From Fervidicella metallireducens AeB (lineage in GTDB: Bacteria > Bacillota > Clostridia > Clostridiales > Caloramatoraceae): 64,000 bases of DNA. Positions 1 through 7,585 of this stretch are shown one piece after another; positions within the stretch are counted from its first letter, which is position 1, and each line of letters begins with the position of its first letter. The position numbers and the translations under genes were made by a program. The notes beneath the pieces were generated by a model that saw nothing but the letters and a program-made list of their open reading frames with translations, did not search any database and was not told the DNA's origin. The stretch lies in contig NZ_AZQP01000012.1 in NCBI RefSeq assembly GCF_000601455.1, positions 1 to 64,000 of the forward strand, given 5' to 3'.

Positions 1-313
1 CCAAAATTTTCTCACCATTTTTGAGTAGTTCACGAAGTCTTTCAATTTCCATTTTTACAACTGTCTTTCCTTTTTCAGTAATCAAATATTCCTTTTTTCG
101 AGAATTGGCTTCACCAGGGAGTGCAGTTATAAAACCCTTTTCTAAAAGTGTATTTAAAGCGCCATAAAGTGTTCCAGCTGCAAGGTTAACTCTTCCCCCA
201 CTTAATTCCATAACATTCTGCATTATCCCATAACCATGCATTGGTTTGAAAAGTGACAGAAGAATGTAATATACAGCCTCTGTCAAAACAATATTCATCT
301 TAGCCTCTGCCAT
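1..313 (-). CDS. PadR family transcriptional regulator (3' end outside window)
   Basis: The first 104 codons of a PadR-type repressor can be read before the window edge. The N-terminal half fits the winged helix of the family: a LTEAVYYILL helix, the HGYGIMQ turn, then AAGTLYGALNTLLEKG, the usual recognition-helix segment. Basic residues follow (NSRKKEYLITEKG) and form the wing. The ATG at 313 is preceded by GGAAGGTGA at good spacing. PadR proteins bind palindromes near their own promoter and often control a transporter or membrane protein encoded next to them; that partner would lie left of the window. A promoter with an overlapping palindrome sits upstream, so autoregulation is likely. The ligand cannot be predicted. 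Family assignment is confident. Confidence 0.85.
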   Translation of the reverse strand, partial: MAEAKMNIVLTEAVYYILLSLFKPMHGYGIMQNVMELSGGRVNLAAGTLYGALNTLLEKGFITALPGEANSRKKEYLITEKGKTVVKMEIERLRELLKNGEKIL

Positions 314-343
314 TATATCACCTTCCGTTATTTCAATTTGCGT

Positions 344-394
344 TATATCGTTATCCGATATATACATAGTACTACAAGTCACTATTTAATTCAA
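344..394 (-). promoter_or_regulatory. padR promoter with overlapping palindromic operator
   Basis: On the minus strand a sigma-A promoter reads TTGAAT (394-389), 17 bp, TACTAT (371-366). A perfect 7-bp inverted repeat, TATATCG-N5-CGATATA (344-362), covers the expected start point just downstream of the -10 element. This is the position expected for a repressor operator. Confidence 0.6.
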
Positions 395-482
395 TACATT
401 TAGAAAATTTTTCAGTATTTTGTAAATTTTCCAAAAAACCTTATCCTTATTTAATGTTTTAAAAAAGTTACCTATACGACAA

Positions 483-517
483 CAGCCATACCACATATGT
501 TATATGTGATATGGCTG
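483..517 (-). terminator. Hairpin downstream of the 62-residue gene (copy 1 of a duplicated palindrome)
   Basis: Two 16-base arms (483-498 and 502-517) pair with one mismatch around a GTT loop. It lies just after the stop of the 525-713 gene but has no clean T-run. Nearly the same palindrome recurs at 6161-6189. Confidence 0.5.
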
Positions 518-524
518 CCAGCTT

Positions 525-713
525 TTATTCTTCAGTATTTATTCTTGTCATTCTTCCTTCCCAGGGAGTAATTTCTATTTCTTTATAAAGATTACCCTCT
601 GGTTCAACTGTCGGTTTATCGTCATCATATAAACCATAGAGTCTAACTAATTCCCAGCTGTCGTACAGATTATTTTTCCCGTAATCATAAAACAGCCCTC
701 TGTTTTTGTGCAT
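525..713 (-). CDS. Small protein of unknown function (62 residues)
   Basis: I do not recognise this protein. It is short, acidic and soluble, with no membrane segment or cysteine. It has several Tyr/Trp residues (LFYDYG, YDSWELVRLYGLY) and ends with a WEGRMTRINTEE tail. The ATG at 713 is preceded by AGGGAGTGAGG at a good distance, which supports real translation. It lies 125 bp beyond the stop of the McrC-like gene and has the same orientation. It could be a distal member of the defence operon or an independent gene. No frame problem is visible. Confidence 0.55.
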   Translation of the reverse strand: MHKNRGLFYDYGKNNLYDSWELVRLYGLYDDDKPTVEPEGNLYKEIEITPWEGRMTRINTEE

Positions 714-838
714 AACCTCACTCCCTAATGGTTTCTGTTTTAATTATGGTATGCACTTTAAAAAATTTAATGCGATTTGAAAAATACCATTAATTAACAT
801 AATAATTACTTATGTTAAAATGGATATAGCTAAATATC

Positions 839-2674
839 TTATATAGCATCGTACATAGTAAGAAATTCACAAATTTCCTCTTTAACCTCCTCATATCCAT
901 ACGGTTTCTCTTTTGTTAAGTCTGTTGCTTCAATTTGAACAAAAGCAAAATCAGATACATTATCTTTAAATTTACATGCTCCATTTTGTTTAGGATAAAC
1001 AACAATTATTTTACCAACAGAGCTTGTTGTATCCAGTTTATTCTTTTCACCATCATAGTATCTTAAAGAGCTGTAATCTCTTAGTTGGTAGATAACATCT
1101 GTATCCTCATGATTATTGTATATATAGTGTTTTTTCCTATATTTTACTTCTACTATTGCACTACCTTTATATTTGTTCTCTTTATACAAGTTTAGTATAA
1201 TATCCGGTCTTCTACTTTTAGAGTTTACAGATACTACTTGACTAATTCTTGTATTTTTCACATCTTTGATTTTATTTAGTTCATTATCATATATCAACTC
1301 AATTGTAAATTTATCTTTTTTCAGAATAATTTTTTCACCCGACACTAAATCTCCATTATATGCCATAATATCATCAATATTTTTTAACCAACCATCAGTC
1401 CATTGAAAATCCATTTCCTCTAATATTTTCTTTACTAATAAACAGCTATATATTTCAAATAACTTTGATGTGTTTTTAACTGGGAAGGCATTACTTACTT
1501 TACCTTGTGCCAGCATAGCCTCCTGTTTACAATAAATCTCGTAAACTTCATTATAATGTCTGTTTTTCATAAGCCTAGTGGTTGGCTTAATTACAATATT
1601 GGGATCAATTTCATTAAGCCATGTTTCTTCTTTGTATTGAACAATAAAATTCTTAATCTTATTTATCTCATTTAAATAATTATCAATAATATTTATGTTT
1701 TTAAAATATTCTTCACTCTCTTCATTTAGTCTTTTTATCGTAAGTTCTGTCTCCTTCTGAGCTTTTTTTGTTGATGGTATACTTTTTATCTTTTCAAAAT
1801 GTCTTTCTGTTTCTTTTATTTGTTCATTTAAATTCATTCTTCTCTCCAATAGTTCCTTTTTAATTTTATTATAGTTATCTAATATTTCTAGTAATATCTT
1901 GTAAAAATAATCCAGTATTTTTTTTATAACCTTATTTTCTCTTGTGTCTAGGCTGATACTGCTATGTTTTTCATAATGCATACTTGGATTATATACGTTA
2001 CTGTTATATTTATACCCCTTGGAATTCAACCATCTTTGACTTTTACTACTGTTTGACTTTGTATATGATTTTATTTTATATTCTTTAAATATATCTGTTA
2101 TTGGATTGTCTATGATAGCCCTTATATTATTTAATAGAATATCTGCATTTTTATTAAGATATTTATATAATTCAAAAAAGAATATGTTATGTTCGAAATT
2201 TTTTTCATGATTACCACTTCTTTGAATATAAATATTATAGGATAATCCTTTTACAGTCTTTTCTAAATAATTCCTCATATTTAAAAGCCTTTCCCAATCC
2301 ATTGACGAAGGTAACACCTTATAAAATCCCTTAAATGTACACTCCGATGTTTGTATTAAAATTTGATAAAATCCTGGAACAAGCATATTTTCTTTTTCTC
2401 CGCCCGGTGATAGTAATATCTCTTGTTGTGGAATTAAAGTTACCATATCCTCACTTTCATACGTTTCTATTTCTACTTTCGCTTGTATATCACTACAAAA
2501 AAACTTCATCTCTGTTCTTGTATATTCAGAAAAACTAAAAATTTCCTCTCCCAAATCTCCATTAGGAAATAATTCCTTATTAATTGTCACAATATTCTCA
2601 CCAATTTCAGTATCTATAAATTTTCCATTAACAAAAATTTTATAATTTAAAACTAATTTAATTTGCATACCCAT
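839..2674 (-). CDS. McrC-like PD-(D/E)XK nuclease (DUF2357 type)
   Basis: This is the likely nuclease subunit of a McrBC-like system. The N-terminal ~240 residues resemble the DUF2357/McrC N-domain. Residues ~255-350 form a long charged coiled coil (ERRMNLNEQIKETERHFEKI and onward). The C-terminal ~200 residues carry a restriction-endonuclease fold. An upstream acidic helix contains E407, then comes RRPDI with D491, then AIVEVKYR with E509 and K511, then the QLRDYSSLRYY helix. This order matches the PD-(D/E)XK_7 family. The gene overlaps the upstream AAA+ gene by 17 bp, indicating translational coupling. A ribosome site AAGGAG precedes the start. Lengths and domains suggest an intact protein. 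DNA is the usual substrate of McrC nucleases; whether this one prefers modified DNA or RNA is unknown. Confidence 0.8.
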   Translation of the reverse strand: MGMQIKLVLNYKIFVNGKFIDTEIGENIVTINKELFPNGDLGEEIFSFSEYTRTEMKFFCSDIQAKVEIETYESEDMVTLIPQQEILLSPGGEKENMLVPGFYQILIQTSECTFKGFYKVLPSSMDWERLLNMRNYLEKTVKGLSYNIYIQRSGNHEKNFEHNIFFFELYKYLNKNADILLNNIRAIIDNPITDIFKEYKIKSYTKSNSSKSQRWLNSKGYKYNSNVYNPSMHYEKHSSISLDTRENKVIKKILDYFYKILLEILDNYNKIKKELLERRMNLNEQIKETERHFEKIKSIPSTKKAQKETELTIKRLNEESEEYFKNINIIDNYLNEINKIKNFIVQYKEETWLNEIDPNIVIKPTTRLMKNRHYNEVYEIYCKQEAMLAQGKVSNAFPVKNTSKLFEIYSCLLVKKILEEMDFQWTDGWLKNIDDIMAYNGDLVSGEKIILKKDKFTIELIYDNELNKIKDVKNTRISQVVSVNSKSRRPDIILNLYKENKYKGSAIVEVKYRKKHYIYNNHEDTDVIYQLRDYSSLRYYDGEKNKLDTTSSVGKIIVVYPKQNGACKFKDNVSDFAFVQIEATDLTKEKPYGYEEVKEEICEFLTMYDAI

Positions 2675-4628
2675 ATAAGCTTAACTCCTTTGATTTTCTG
2701 ATGATTTCTCTTTTTGTTGATTCGAAATGACTTATATTTTGAGCTATTTCGTTATCAAAGAAATTATATAATTCACTATTATATGGGATACCTGAATTTT
2801 CTCTCTTAACACCAATTAATCCTCCAAATTGTCTTTCTGTTCCTCTTATTTTTGTAAGTAGACGCTGTTTAATTTGAATGTCAAAGGCATCTTTTCTTGA
2901 AATACTATAAATTCCATTAGGATCCTCAGGTATATTTATTAAATAATTTGCGATTTTCTCAAATATTCTGAAAGACACTCCCTTTTGTTCGTCATATTTT
3001 TGAATTATTTCGTGTAATTCATCTAAAAATTTAACTTCTTCATCTGTAAAAATCGAAGCAATATCGTCCTTCTTCTTTATCCATTTGGAATATAACTCAT
3101 AGCTATAAAAACTACTCTTATATGTATCAACTCTTTTTTCCTGTTCGTTCTTATGTGATGCAAATGTTTGTTTTTTTAGTGTTACAATATTGGCTCTATC
3201 AAGCAGTCTGTCTGAAAAATCTTTTGTTGTTTCATCGAGATTTACAGTACCTATAAATTTAATATTATTACCTATTTTTATTGATTGTTTAAATTTTTCA
3301 GAGTTATGGCATACAGAATTTTTACTATATAATTTTAAACGTCTTTCCTCTGGATGCAATTCTAATAATGAAATAAAAGGAGCAAACCAATGTTCTACCT
3401 GAGATAGGTTCATTTCATCAAAAATTACCATGAACATTTTATCTGGATTTTTTTCTGCCTTAATAAGAAAATCTACTAAACCTGTTTCTGAAGAAATGTA
3501 TAAACCATTTGTTGTATTAAGATAACCTAATAAATCTTCTGGTTCTGTATAGGATGGACTTATAGGTATAAATAAAAAATTGCCATCCTCATCAGATAAG
3601 CCTAAAACCCTTGCATAAGCCATAGCTAGTTGTGTTTTCCCTGTCCCACTCATTCCAGCCACAATAGTTAATGGATTTGTTTTTATACTAACATGAAAAT
3701 TGACCAAATCCTTTATTGAGTAACATAGTTGAGTTTTGATCGTATAATCTTTTATATCCTTCAAAAATTTAATCTCATCATTGCAAGCTTCTTCAATATC
3801 TATAACTCTATCCTCAGTTTTATGTGATGGTACTATTATATATTCACCAAAGTCATCAAACCTTGCATTTATAACTTTCTCGAGAAATTCATTCTCCATA
3901 AATATTAGATTATCTGTTCCGCAAACTATTTTATTTTTTGTTTCATTACTATTAAGTGTAAATTTTATTCTTTTTATTTTATCTTGCTCTTTACTACATG
4001 ACCAGATATTTTTATTTACAGAATGCTTATTCCATGATCTAAAATTAGAATATAAATACTCACCACACAATATATATTCGGGAGGCAACATACAATGATT
4101 ATAGTCTTCTAATAAAATATCATTTCCATTTAGAAGTTTTTGTTCAAAGATTTCATTCTCTATATTAACCTTTGGTATTGATCTAAACTCTATATCTGAC
4201 TTAAATTCTATATCATCTTCTATTGTTATTATTTCAATGTTTTTAAATGGAACTGTATTTCCTTCTTTAAAATTAATCTGTGGTCTGAATAAAATTATTT
4301 TATTTTTTATTTTTTTACTTAGAATTTCAGCTTTCTTACGTGTATCAACTATAAACTTATATTCAATAGGAAAAACTGCTTGATTTTGATGTGAATCGAT
4401 TCCAATATAAAGTGGTTCAGACGGTATATATGGATTTATATAATCTGATATAGGTACTGGTTCATCGCTCAATGGTTTTATATAGAATACTATGTTTGTA
4501 CTGTTTTTCATTACAGTAATGGCTTCATTACTTTCTCCTATCCCTGGAAAACTTGTTGAATCTATTGCTAATGTACCTAGCATATAGCAGTTTGATAAGT
4601 CTTTTTTTTCATTGGATGTTATCTGCAT
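2658..4628 (-). CDS. McrB-like AAA+ NTPase
   Basis: This is the motor subunit of the island. Residues 1 to about 290 form a unique N-terminal part with no motif I recognise; in McrB proteins this region reads the target. The AAA+ core starts near 300, with Walker A GMSGTGKT (325-332), Walker B IFDEMNLSQVEHWF (D404, E405) and GTVNLDETTKDF (460-471). DRLLDRA follows and holds the likely arginine fingers (R474, R478). The core resembles the McrB branch. However, the usual McrB guanine-recognition motif NTAD is replaced by N463-L-D-E466, so GTP use should not be assumed. The gene sits 2 bp after the coiled-coil gene and overlaps the nuclease gene by 17 bp. GGAGGGG precedes the start. The protein is intact. 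Confidence 0.8.
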   Translation of the reverse strand: MQITSNEKKDLSNCYMLGTLAIDSTSFPGIGESNEAITVMKNSTNIVFYIKPLSDEPVPISDYINPYIPSEPLYIGIDSHQNQAVFPIEYKFIVDTRKKAEILSKKIKNKIILFRPQINFKEGNTVPFKNIEIITIEDDIEFKSDIEFRSIPKVNIENEIFEQKLLNGNDILLEDYNHCMLPPEYILCGEYLYSNFRSWNKHSVNKNIWSCSKEQDKIKRIKFTLNSNETKNKIVCGTDNLIFMENEFLEKVINARFDDFGEYIIVPSHKTEDRVIDIEEACNDEIKFLKDIKDYTIKTQLCYSIKDLVNFHVSIKTNPLTIVAGMSGTGKTQLAMAYARVLGLSDEDGNFLFIPISPSYTEPEDLLGYLNTTNGLYISSETGLVDFLIKAEKNPDKMFMVIFDEMNLSQVEHWFAPFISLLELHPEERRLKLYSKNSVCHNSEKFKQSIKIGNNIKFIGTVNLDETTKDFSDRLLDRANIVTLKKQTFASHKNEQEKRVDTYKSSFYSYELYSKWIKKKDDIASIFTDEEVKFLDELHEIIQKYDEQKGVSFRIFEKIANYLINIPEDPNGIYSISRKDAFDIQIKQRLLTKIRGTERQFGGLIGVKRENSGIPYNSELYNFFDNEIAQNISHFESTKREIIRKSKELSLYGYAN

Positions 4629-4630
4629 AA

Positions 4631-5428
4631 CTACCCCTCCATGTATTTAATTTTAATAATCTCTTCTATTAGCTCTTTTTCATTACGAGGCATAATTATC
4701 TTGGCTTTTAATCTTTTTTTCTTTGCAAATTCCTTTATTAAGTTAATTTTTAAAGTTGAAAGATTGTTTCTCTGGATATATATTTTGTTTATATTATTTA
4801 AACTACAACTTAAAAGTTCCTCCTCTAATTTATTTGAATCAATAAATAAAATCTCTGGAAATAAATAACTGCATATTTTTGCATCCATATTGATTACTAA
4901 TGCAAATAAATAGTTTTTATTTTCTTCTATACTAGATGATGCATACTCAAAATATGCATTTATATAGTTTAAATTCTTACCTAATTCATCCCTCTCTAGT
5001 TGCAACTGAACAATTTCTTTTTCTAAAAATTTACACATAGTTTTTGCTTCCTTTAACTGTTTTTCAAGTTCTTCATTTTTAAGCTTAATTTCACTCAAAT
5101 TCTCTTTATTATCCCCTTCACTATTTTTATCTTTTTTTGTTTTTTCTTCATATCCTTTTAATTTACTTTTCAATACCTCTATTGAATTTTCAAGTGTACC
5201 TAATTCTTTTTTACATTGTTTATTTTGTTTCAAAAGTTTTTCGTTTTCATTTTTCAGATCTTGAATCGTTTTTTCACTCGAATCTATTTTTTTCTTTAAT
5301 TCATCTATATCTTTTTTATACTCTTCATTAAAAAACTTTAATTTATAATCATAATAATTTTCCAGCATATTCAAAGCTATACCATTTTCTATTTCTTCTT
5401 TATTCTTGTGCGTGGTTAAAAAAGCCAA
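4631..5428 (-). CDS. Coiled-coil protein with C-terminal alpha/beta domain, part of McrBC-like operon
   Basis: No family is recognised. Residues ~20-155 are a nearly unbroken, highly charged heptad-rich coiled coil full of K/E/N. The last ~95 residues alternate hydrophobic strands and helices (ICSYLFPEILFID, then NKIYIQRNN, then RLKAKIIMP), like a small Rossmann-type or receiver-like domain. No catalytic residues stand out. The TTG at 5428 lies 5 bp after the preceding stop with a weak ribosome site, so coupled translation is likely. An internal ATG (MLENYYDYK, about residue 21) is an alternative start. Long coiled coils are known partners or fusions of McrB homologues in type IV-like systems, so a structural or sensing role beside the AAA+ ring is a reasonable inference. 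Confidence 0.6.
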   Translation of the reverse strand: MAFLTTHKNKEEIENGIALNMLENYYDYKLKFFNEEYKKDIDELKKKIDSSEKTIQDLKNENEKLLKQNKQCKKELGTLENSIEVLKSKLKGYEEKTKKDKNSEGDNKENLSEIKLKNEELEKQLKEAKTMCKFLEKEIVQLQLERDELGKNLNYINAYFEYASSSIEENKNYLFALVINMDAKICSYLFPEILFIDSNKLEEELLSCSLNNINKIYIQRNNLSTLKINLIKEFAKKKRLKAKIIMPRNEKELIEEIIKIKYMEG

Positions 5429-5433
5429 CTGTA

Positions 5434-6042
5434 TTAAATAAGTTGGATTTTTTGTGATTCCTCATAGAGTTTATTCTGAAATGTAACAAGATCCCAATCT
5501 TTTATTATTGGTTCAATAATATCATATTTTATTTTTTGACTGGTATCCATATCATCTTTTATCTTTTTAATAGCAACATCTTTAATATGTAATTTGCACA
5601 TCTTATCATTTAATAAAAATTTTTCTACTTCATCAATTGTTTTAAATTCACCTATGTCCTTAAATAAATTAACATTATTATTATAGTTTTCAATGATTTT
5701 TTCCATATTTTCCACTACAATATCATTGTAAAAATATAATACATTTGCAAACTTTACATAATTAGGAATAACCCCTTGTAAATCACTTCTCAGTGTCTCA
5801 AGTAACTCATTCCTGCTGAACTTCTCATAAGCTTCGTTCTTAAAGCAGCTTATTGCGAAATGGAAAGGATTTGTGTTTGTTCTTTTTCCCTTGGCTTTAT
5901 TTGATACATTCTTAAATATTTTTTTCAACTTTATTCTTTTAAGACTTAAATTATCGGACTTTACGTTATCTTTAAACTTTTGAAGTAAGAAATTTGCTCC
6001 ATCATTATCTAAAAGATTTATAAACAAATCAATCTCATTCAA
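5434..6042 (-). CDS. Unknown protein, first gene of the McrBC-like operon
   Basis: This 202-residue protein leads the four-gene operon and matches nothing I know. It is soluble, predicted mostly helical and rich in Lys, Asn, Asp and Ile. A basic patch (SLKRIKLKKIFKNVSNKAKGKR, roughly residues 33-54) could contact nucleic acid. The central part (RNELLETLRSDLQGVIPNY) and the C-terminal part are alternating amphipathic helices. There are no cysteine pairs or nuclease motifs. The ATG at 6042 follows an AAGGGGGG ribosome site. Being first in an operon with McrB/McrC homologues suggests a target-recognition, adaptor or control role; this rests on context only. Confidence 0.6.
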   Translation of the reverse strand: MNEIDLFINLLDNDGANFLLQKFKDNVKSDNLSLKRIKLKKIFKNVSNKAKGKRTNTNPFHFAISCFKNEAYEKFSRNELLETLRSDLQGVIPNYVKFANVLYFYNDIVVENMEKIIENYNNNVNLFKDIGEFKTIDEVEKFLLNDKMCKLHIKDVAIKKIKDDMDTSQKIKYDIIEPIIKDWDLVTFQNKLYEESQKIQLI

Positions 6043-6160
6043 TTTAATCCCCCCTTTTAATCTCCAATTGAAATTGATTATTTAAAATTTTTCTAACATG
6101 TTAATTTTATCATATTTTAATATTATTTTACAATTTAACCAAATTAATTAAAGAAGAAAA

Positions 6161-6189
6161 CCATATCACATATGTTATAAGTGATATGG
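6161..6189 (-). terminator. Terminator of the YdcF-like gene (copy 2 of the palindrome)
   Basis: The 9-base outer arms CCATATCAC/GTGATATGG extend through a short AT stem. On the minus strand a pyrimidine run (TTTTCTTCTTT) follows, consistent with a terminator after the gene ending at 6209. It shares about 30 of 33 bases with the palindrome at 483-517. Confidence 0.6.
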
Positions 6190-6208
6190 CTCCAATTATT
6201 GTACAAAC

Positions 6209-6781
6209 TTACCCTAAAACATAAAATTTTATTAGTGCAAGCATCTCTCTTAAAAAACTTTTTACTTCATCAAAAACATGTTCCCTTACAAATACCCCTG
6301 AATAACTTCCATTTATCCCAACTTTCTCTGCTATTAGGGATGAACGTTTTAAGTGAAAACTATTAGAAACAATAACAGCACTATTAAAGCCTTTTTCATT
6401 CATAATTCTCTTGGAATTAAAAAGATTTTCATAGGTTGACGTTGATTTATCCTCAACAATAATTCTATCTTCCTTTACTCCCTTTGATATAAGATAGTTT
6501 TTCATTGCCAGGGCCTCTGATATGTCCTCACCTTTACCTTTGCCTCCAGATACTATTATATATTTTCCATAGCCTTCTTTAAGCATCCTATAACCTTCAT
6601 CGACCCTGCACTTTAAAAAAGGACTAGGAACAGTGCCATAAACCCTGCAACCTAGAACTATTACACAATCAGATTTTTGCGGTTTAACAGTTAAAGCAAA
6701 ACTCAAAATATTTATCAATAAAAAGACTGGTATCACTGAAAAAATTAAAATTATTAAAACAACTTTGTATACATTTCTCAT
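6209..6781 (-). CDS. YdcF/SanA-like DUF218 membrane protein
   Basis: One N-terminal membrane segment (residues ~5-30) anchors a DUF218 domain that faces the outside. Family hallmarks are DCVIVLGCRVYG, the RVDEGYRML helix, IIVSGGKGKGEDISEA, IIVEDKSTSTYENLFNS and AVIVSNSFHLKRS. Proteins of this group (YdcF, SanA, ElyC) act in envelope or peptidoglycan homeostasis; the exact reaction is not settled. Length (190 residues) is normal for the short SanA-like forms. The gene has its own promoter and terminator and separates the defence island from the uvr region. Confidence 0.85.
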   Translation of the reverse strand: MRNVYKVVLIILIFSVIPVFLLINILSFALTVKPQKSDCVIVLGCRVYGTVPSPFLKCRVDEGYRMLKEGYGKYIIVSGGKGKGEDISEALAMKNYLISKGVKEDRIIVEDKSTSTYENLFNSKRIMNEKGFNSAVIVSNSFHLKRSSLIAEKVGINGSYSGVFVREHVFDEVKSFLREMLALIKFYVLG

Positions 6782-6817
6782 AAAACACCTTCTTACAAAA
6801 TTTAGTAATCAAGATAA

Positions 6818-6846
6818 ATTATAAACTAATTTGACAAATGTATCAA
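6818..6846 (-). promoter_or_regulatory. Promoter of the YdcF-like gene
   Basis: On the minus strand the sequence reads TTGATA (6846-6841), 17 bp, TATAAT (6823-6818). This is a near-consensus sigma-A promoter 37 bp upstream of the start codon. Confidence 0.7.
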
Positions 6847-6924
6847 ATTTTAAAGTAAAAATTCCTTATATCTTATACTAATTACAATAATCTCTAATAT
6901 TTTTCATATAGCCCAACTATTCAT

Positions 6925-6953
6925 CACATACAATTATTGATACGCATATTATA
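6925..6953 (+). promoter_or_regulatory. Possible sigma-K (sporulation) promoter
   Basis: CACA (6925-6928), 16 bp, CATATTATA (6945-6953) fits the sigma-K pattern of AC in the -35 region and CATAnnnTA at -10. It lies 30 bp upstream of the 6983 start. No good sigma-A promoter is seen at this distance. Confidence 0.4.
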
Positions 6954-6982
6954 AACTGTAAAAAGTGTAAAGAGGTGTTATT

Positions 6983-7537
6983 ATGTCAAACGGAAATTAT
7001 ATGGGCATATATAGAACAGTAAACATTCCAAACTCTTTATACCAATCAGTTGAAGGCAGATATTTTGTTGGACAGACAGGATTTTTAAACTTTGGATGCT
7101 GTAAAAATGCATGGGGAGCTTTAGTTAATCCAAGTAACTCCAATGTAAATATATTCGTTAACGTATTTACAATATCTAACTATTCCAGACTCCCCTTTAA
7201 TGCAGAAATCTGGCTTAATTCTACTCTTCCTGATTCAGGTAATTCATCAAACAGCGTTTCACCAACAAATACTACATTGAATCCAGCTCCATGTCCCAGA
7301 GGCAAAATAGTTTCTGCACAAATAATAAACGGCACTCCTGTAAATGGAGTCAACGTTTTTAACAGAATTATACCTCCAGAAACTACAATTGTTTCAGAGG
7401 AAGATGGTAAATTTATAATCCCACCTGGCGGAAATTTTGCCATATTCCTGCCCTCCCCTGCACCTGAAAACATCATTGCCAATATCGCTTTTGGCTGGTG
7501 GGAAGAAAGGATAAGACAATGTTCCTGCTGCTGCTGA
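6983..7537 (+). CDS. DUF6143-like protein, probable sporulation-associated
   Basis: This 184-residue protein has no signal peptide. It resembles the DUF6143 group of clostridial and bacillar proteins, recalled from general pattern only. It starts with a short polar N-terminus (MSNGNYMGIYRTVNIPNSLY) and is rich in Asn, Pro and Ser. It has a beta-rich layout (NVNIFVNVFTISNYS, PPGGNFAIFLPSPAPENI, IAFGWWEERIR) and ends in a cysteine cluster CSCCC. Cysteine-rich tails and Asn/Pro-rich beta proteins are common in spore coat layers. Together with the sigma-K-like promoter this points to a mother-cell product, but that is inference. An AGAGGTG ribosome site precedes the ATG. Confidence 0.65.
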   Translation: MSNGNYMGIYRTVNIPNSLYQSVEGRYFVGQTGFLNFGCCKNAWGALVNPSNSNVNIFVNVFTISNYSRLPFNAEIWLNSTLPDSGNSSNSVSPTNTTLNPAPCPRGKIVSAQIINGTPVNGVNVFNRIIPPETTIVSEEDGKFIIPPGGNFAIFLPSPAPENIIANIAFGWWEERIRQCSCCC

Positions 7538-7541
7538 CAAA

Positions 7542-7585
7542 AAAGAAAGTATTAGAGCAGATAACTCTACCCTAATACTTTCTTT
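7542..7585. terminator. Bidirectional terminator between the DUF6143-like gene and uvrA
   Basis: Perfect 14-base arms (7542-7555 and 7572-7585) enclose a 16-base loop, with A-rich and T-rich edges on both sides. The uvrA stop codon (7567-7569) lies in the loop. Confidence 0.85.

Noticed and set aside
839-6042. Calling the island a standard McrBC 5-methylcytosine system
   Set aside because: The NTAD motif is changed, the N-terminal reading domain is unfamiliar and two extra proteins are present, so target and nucleotide should not be assumed.
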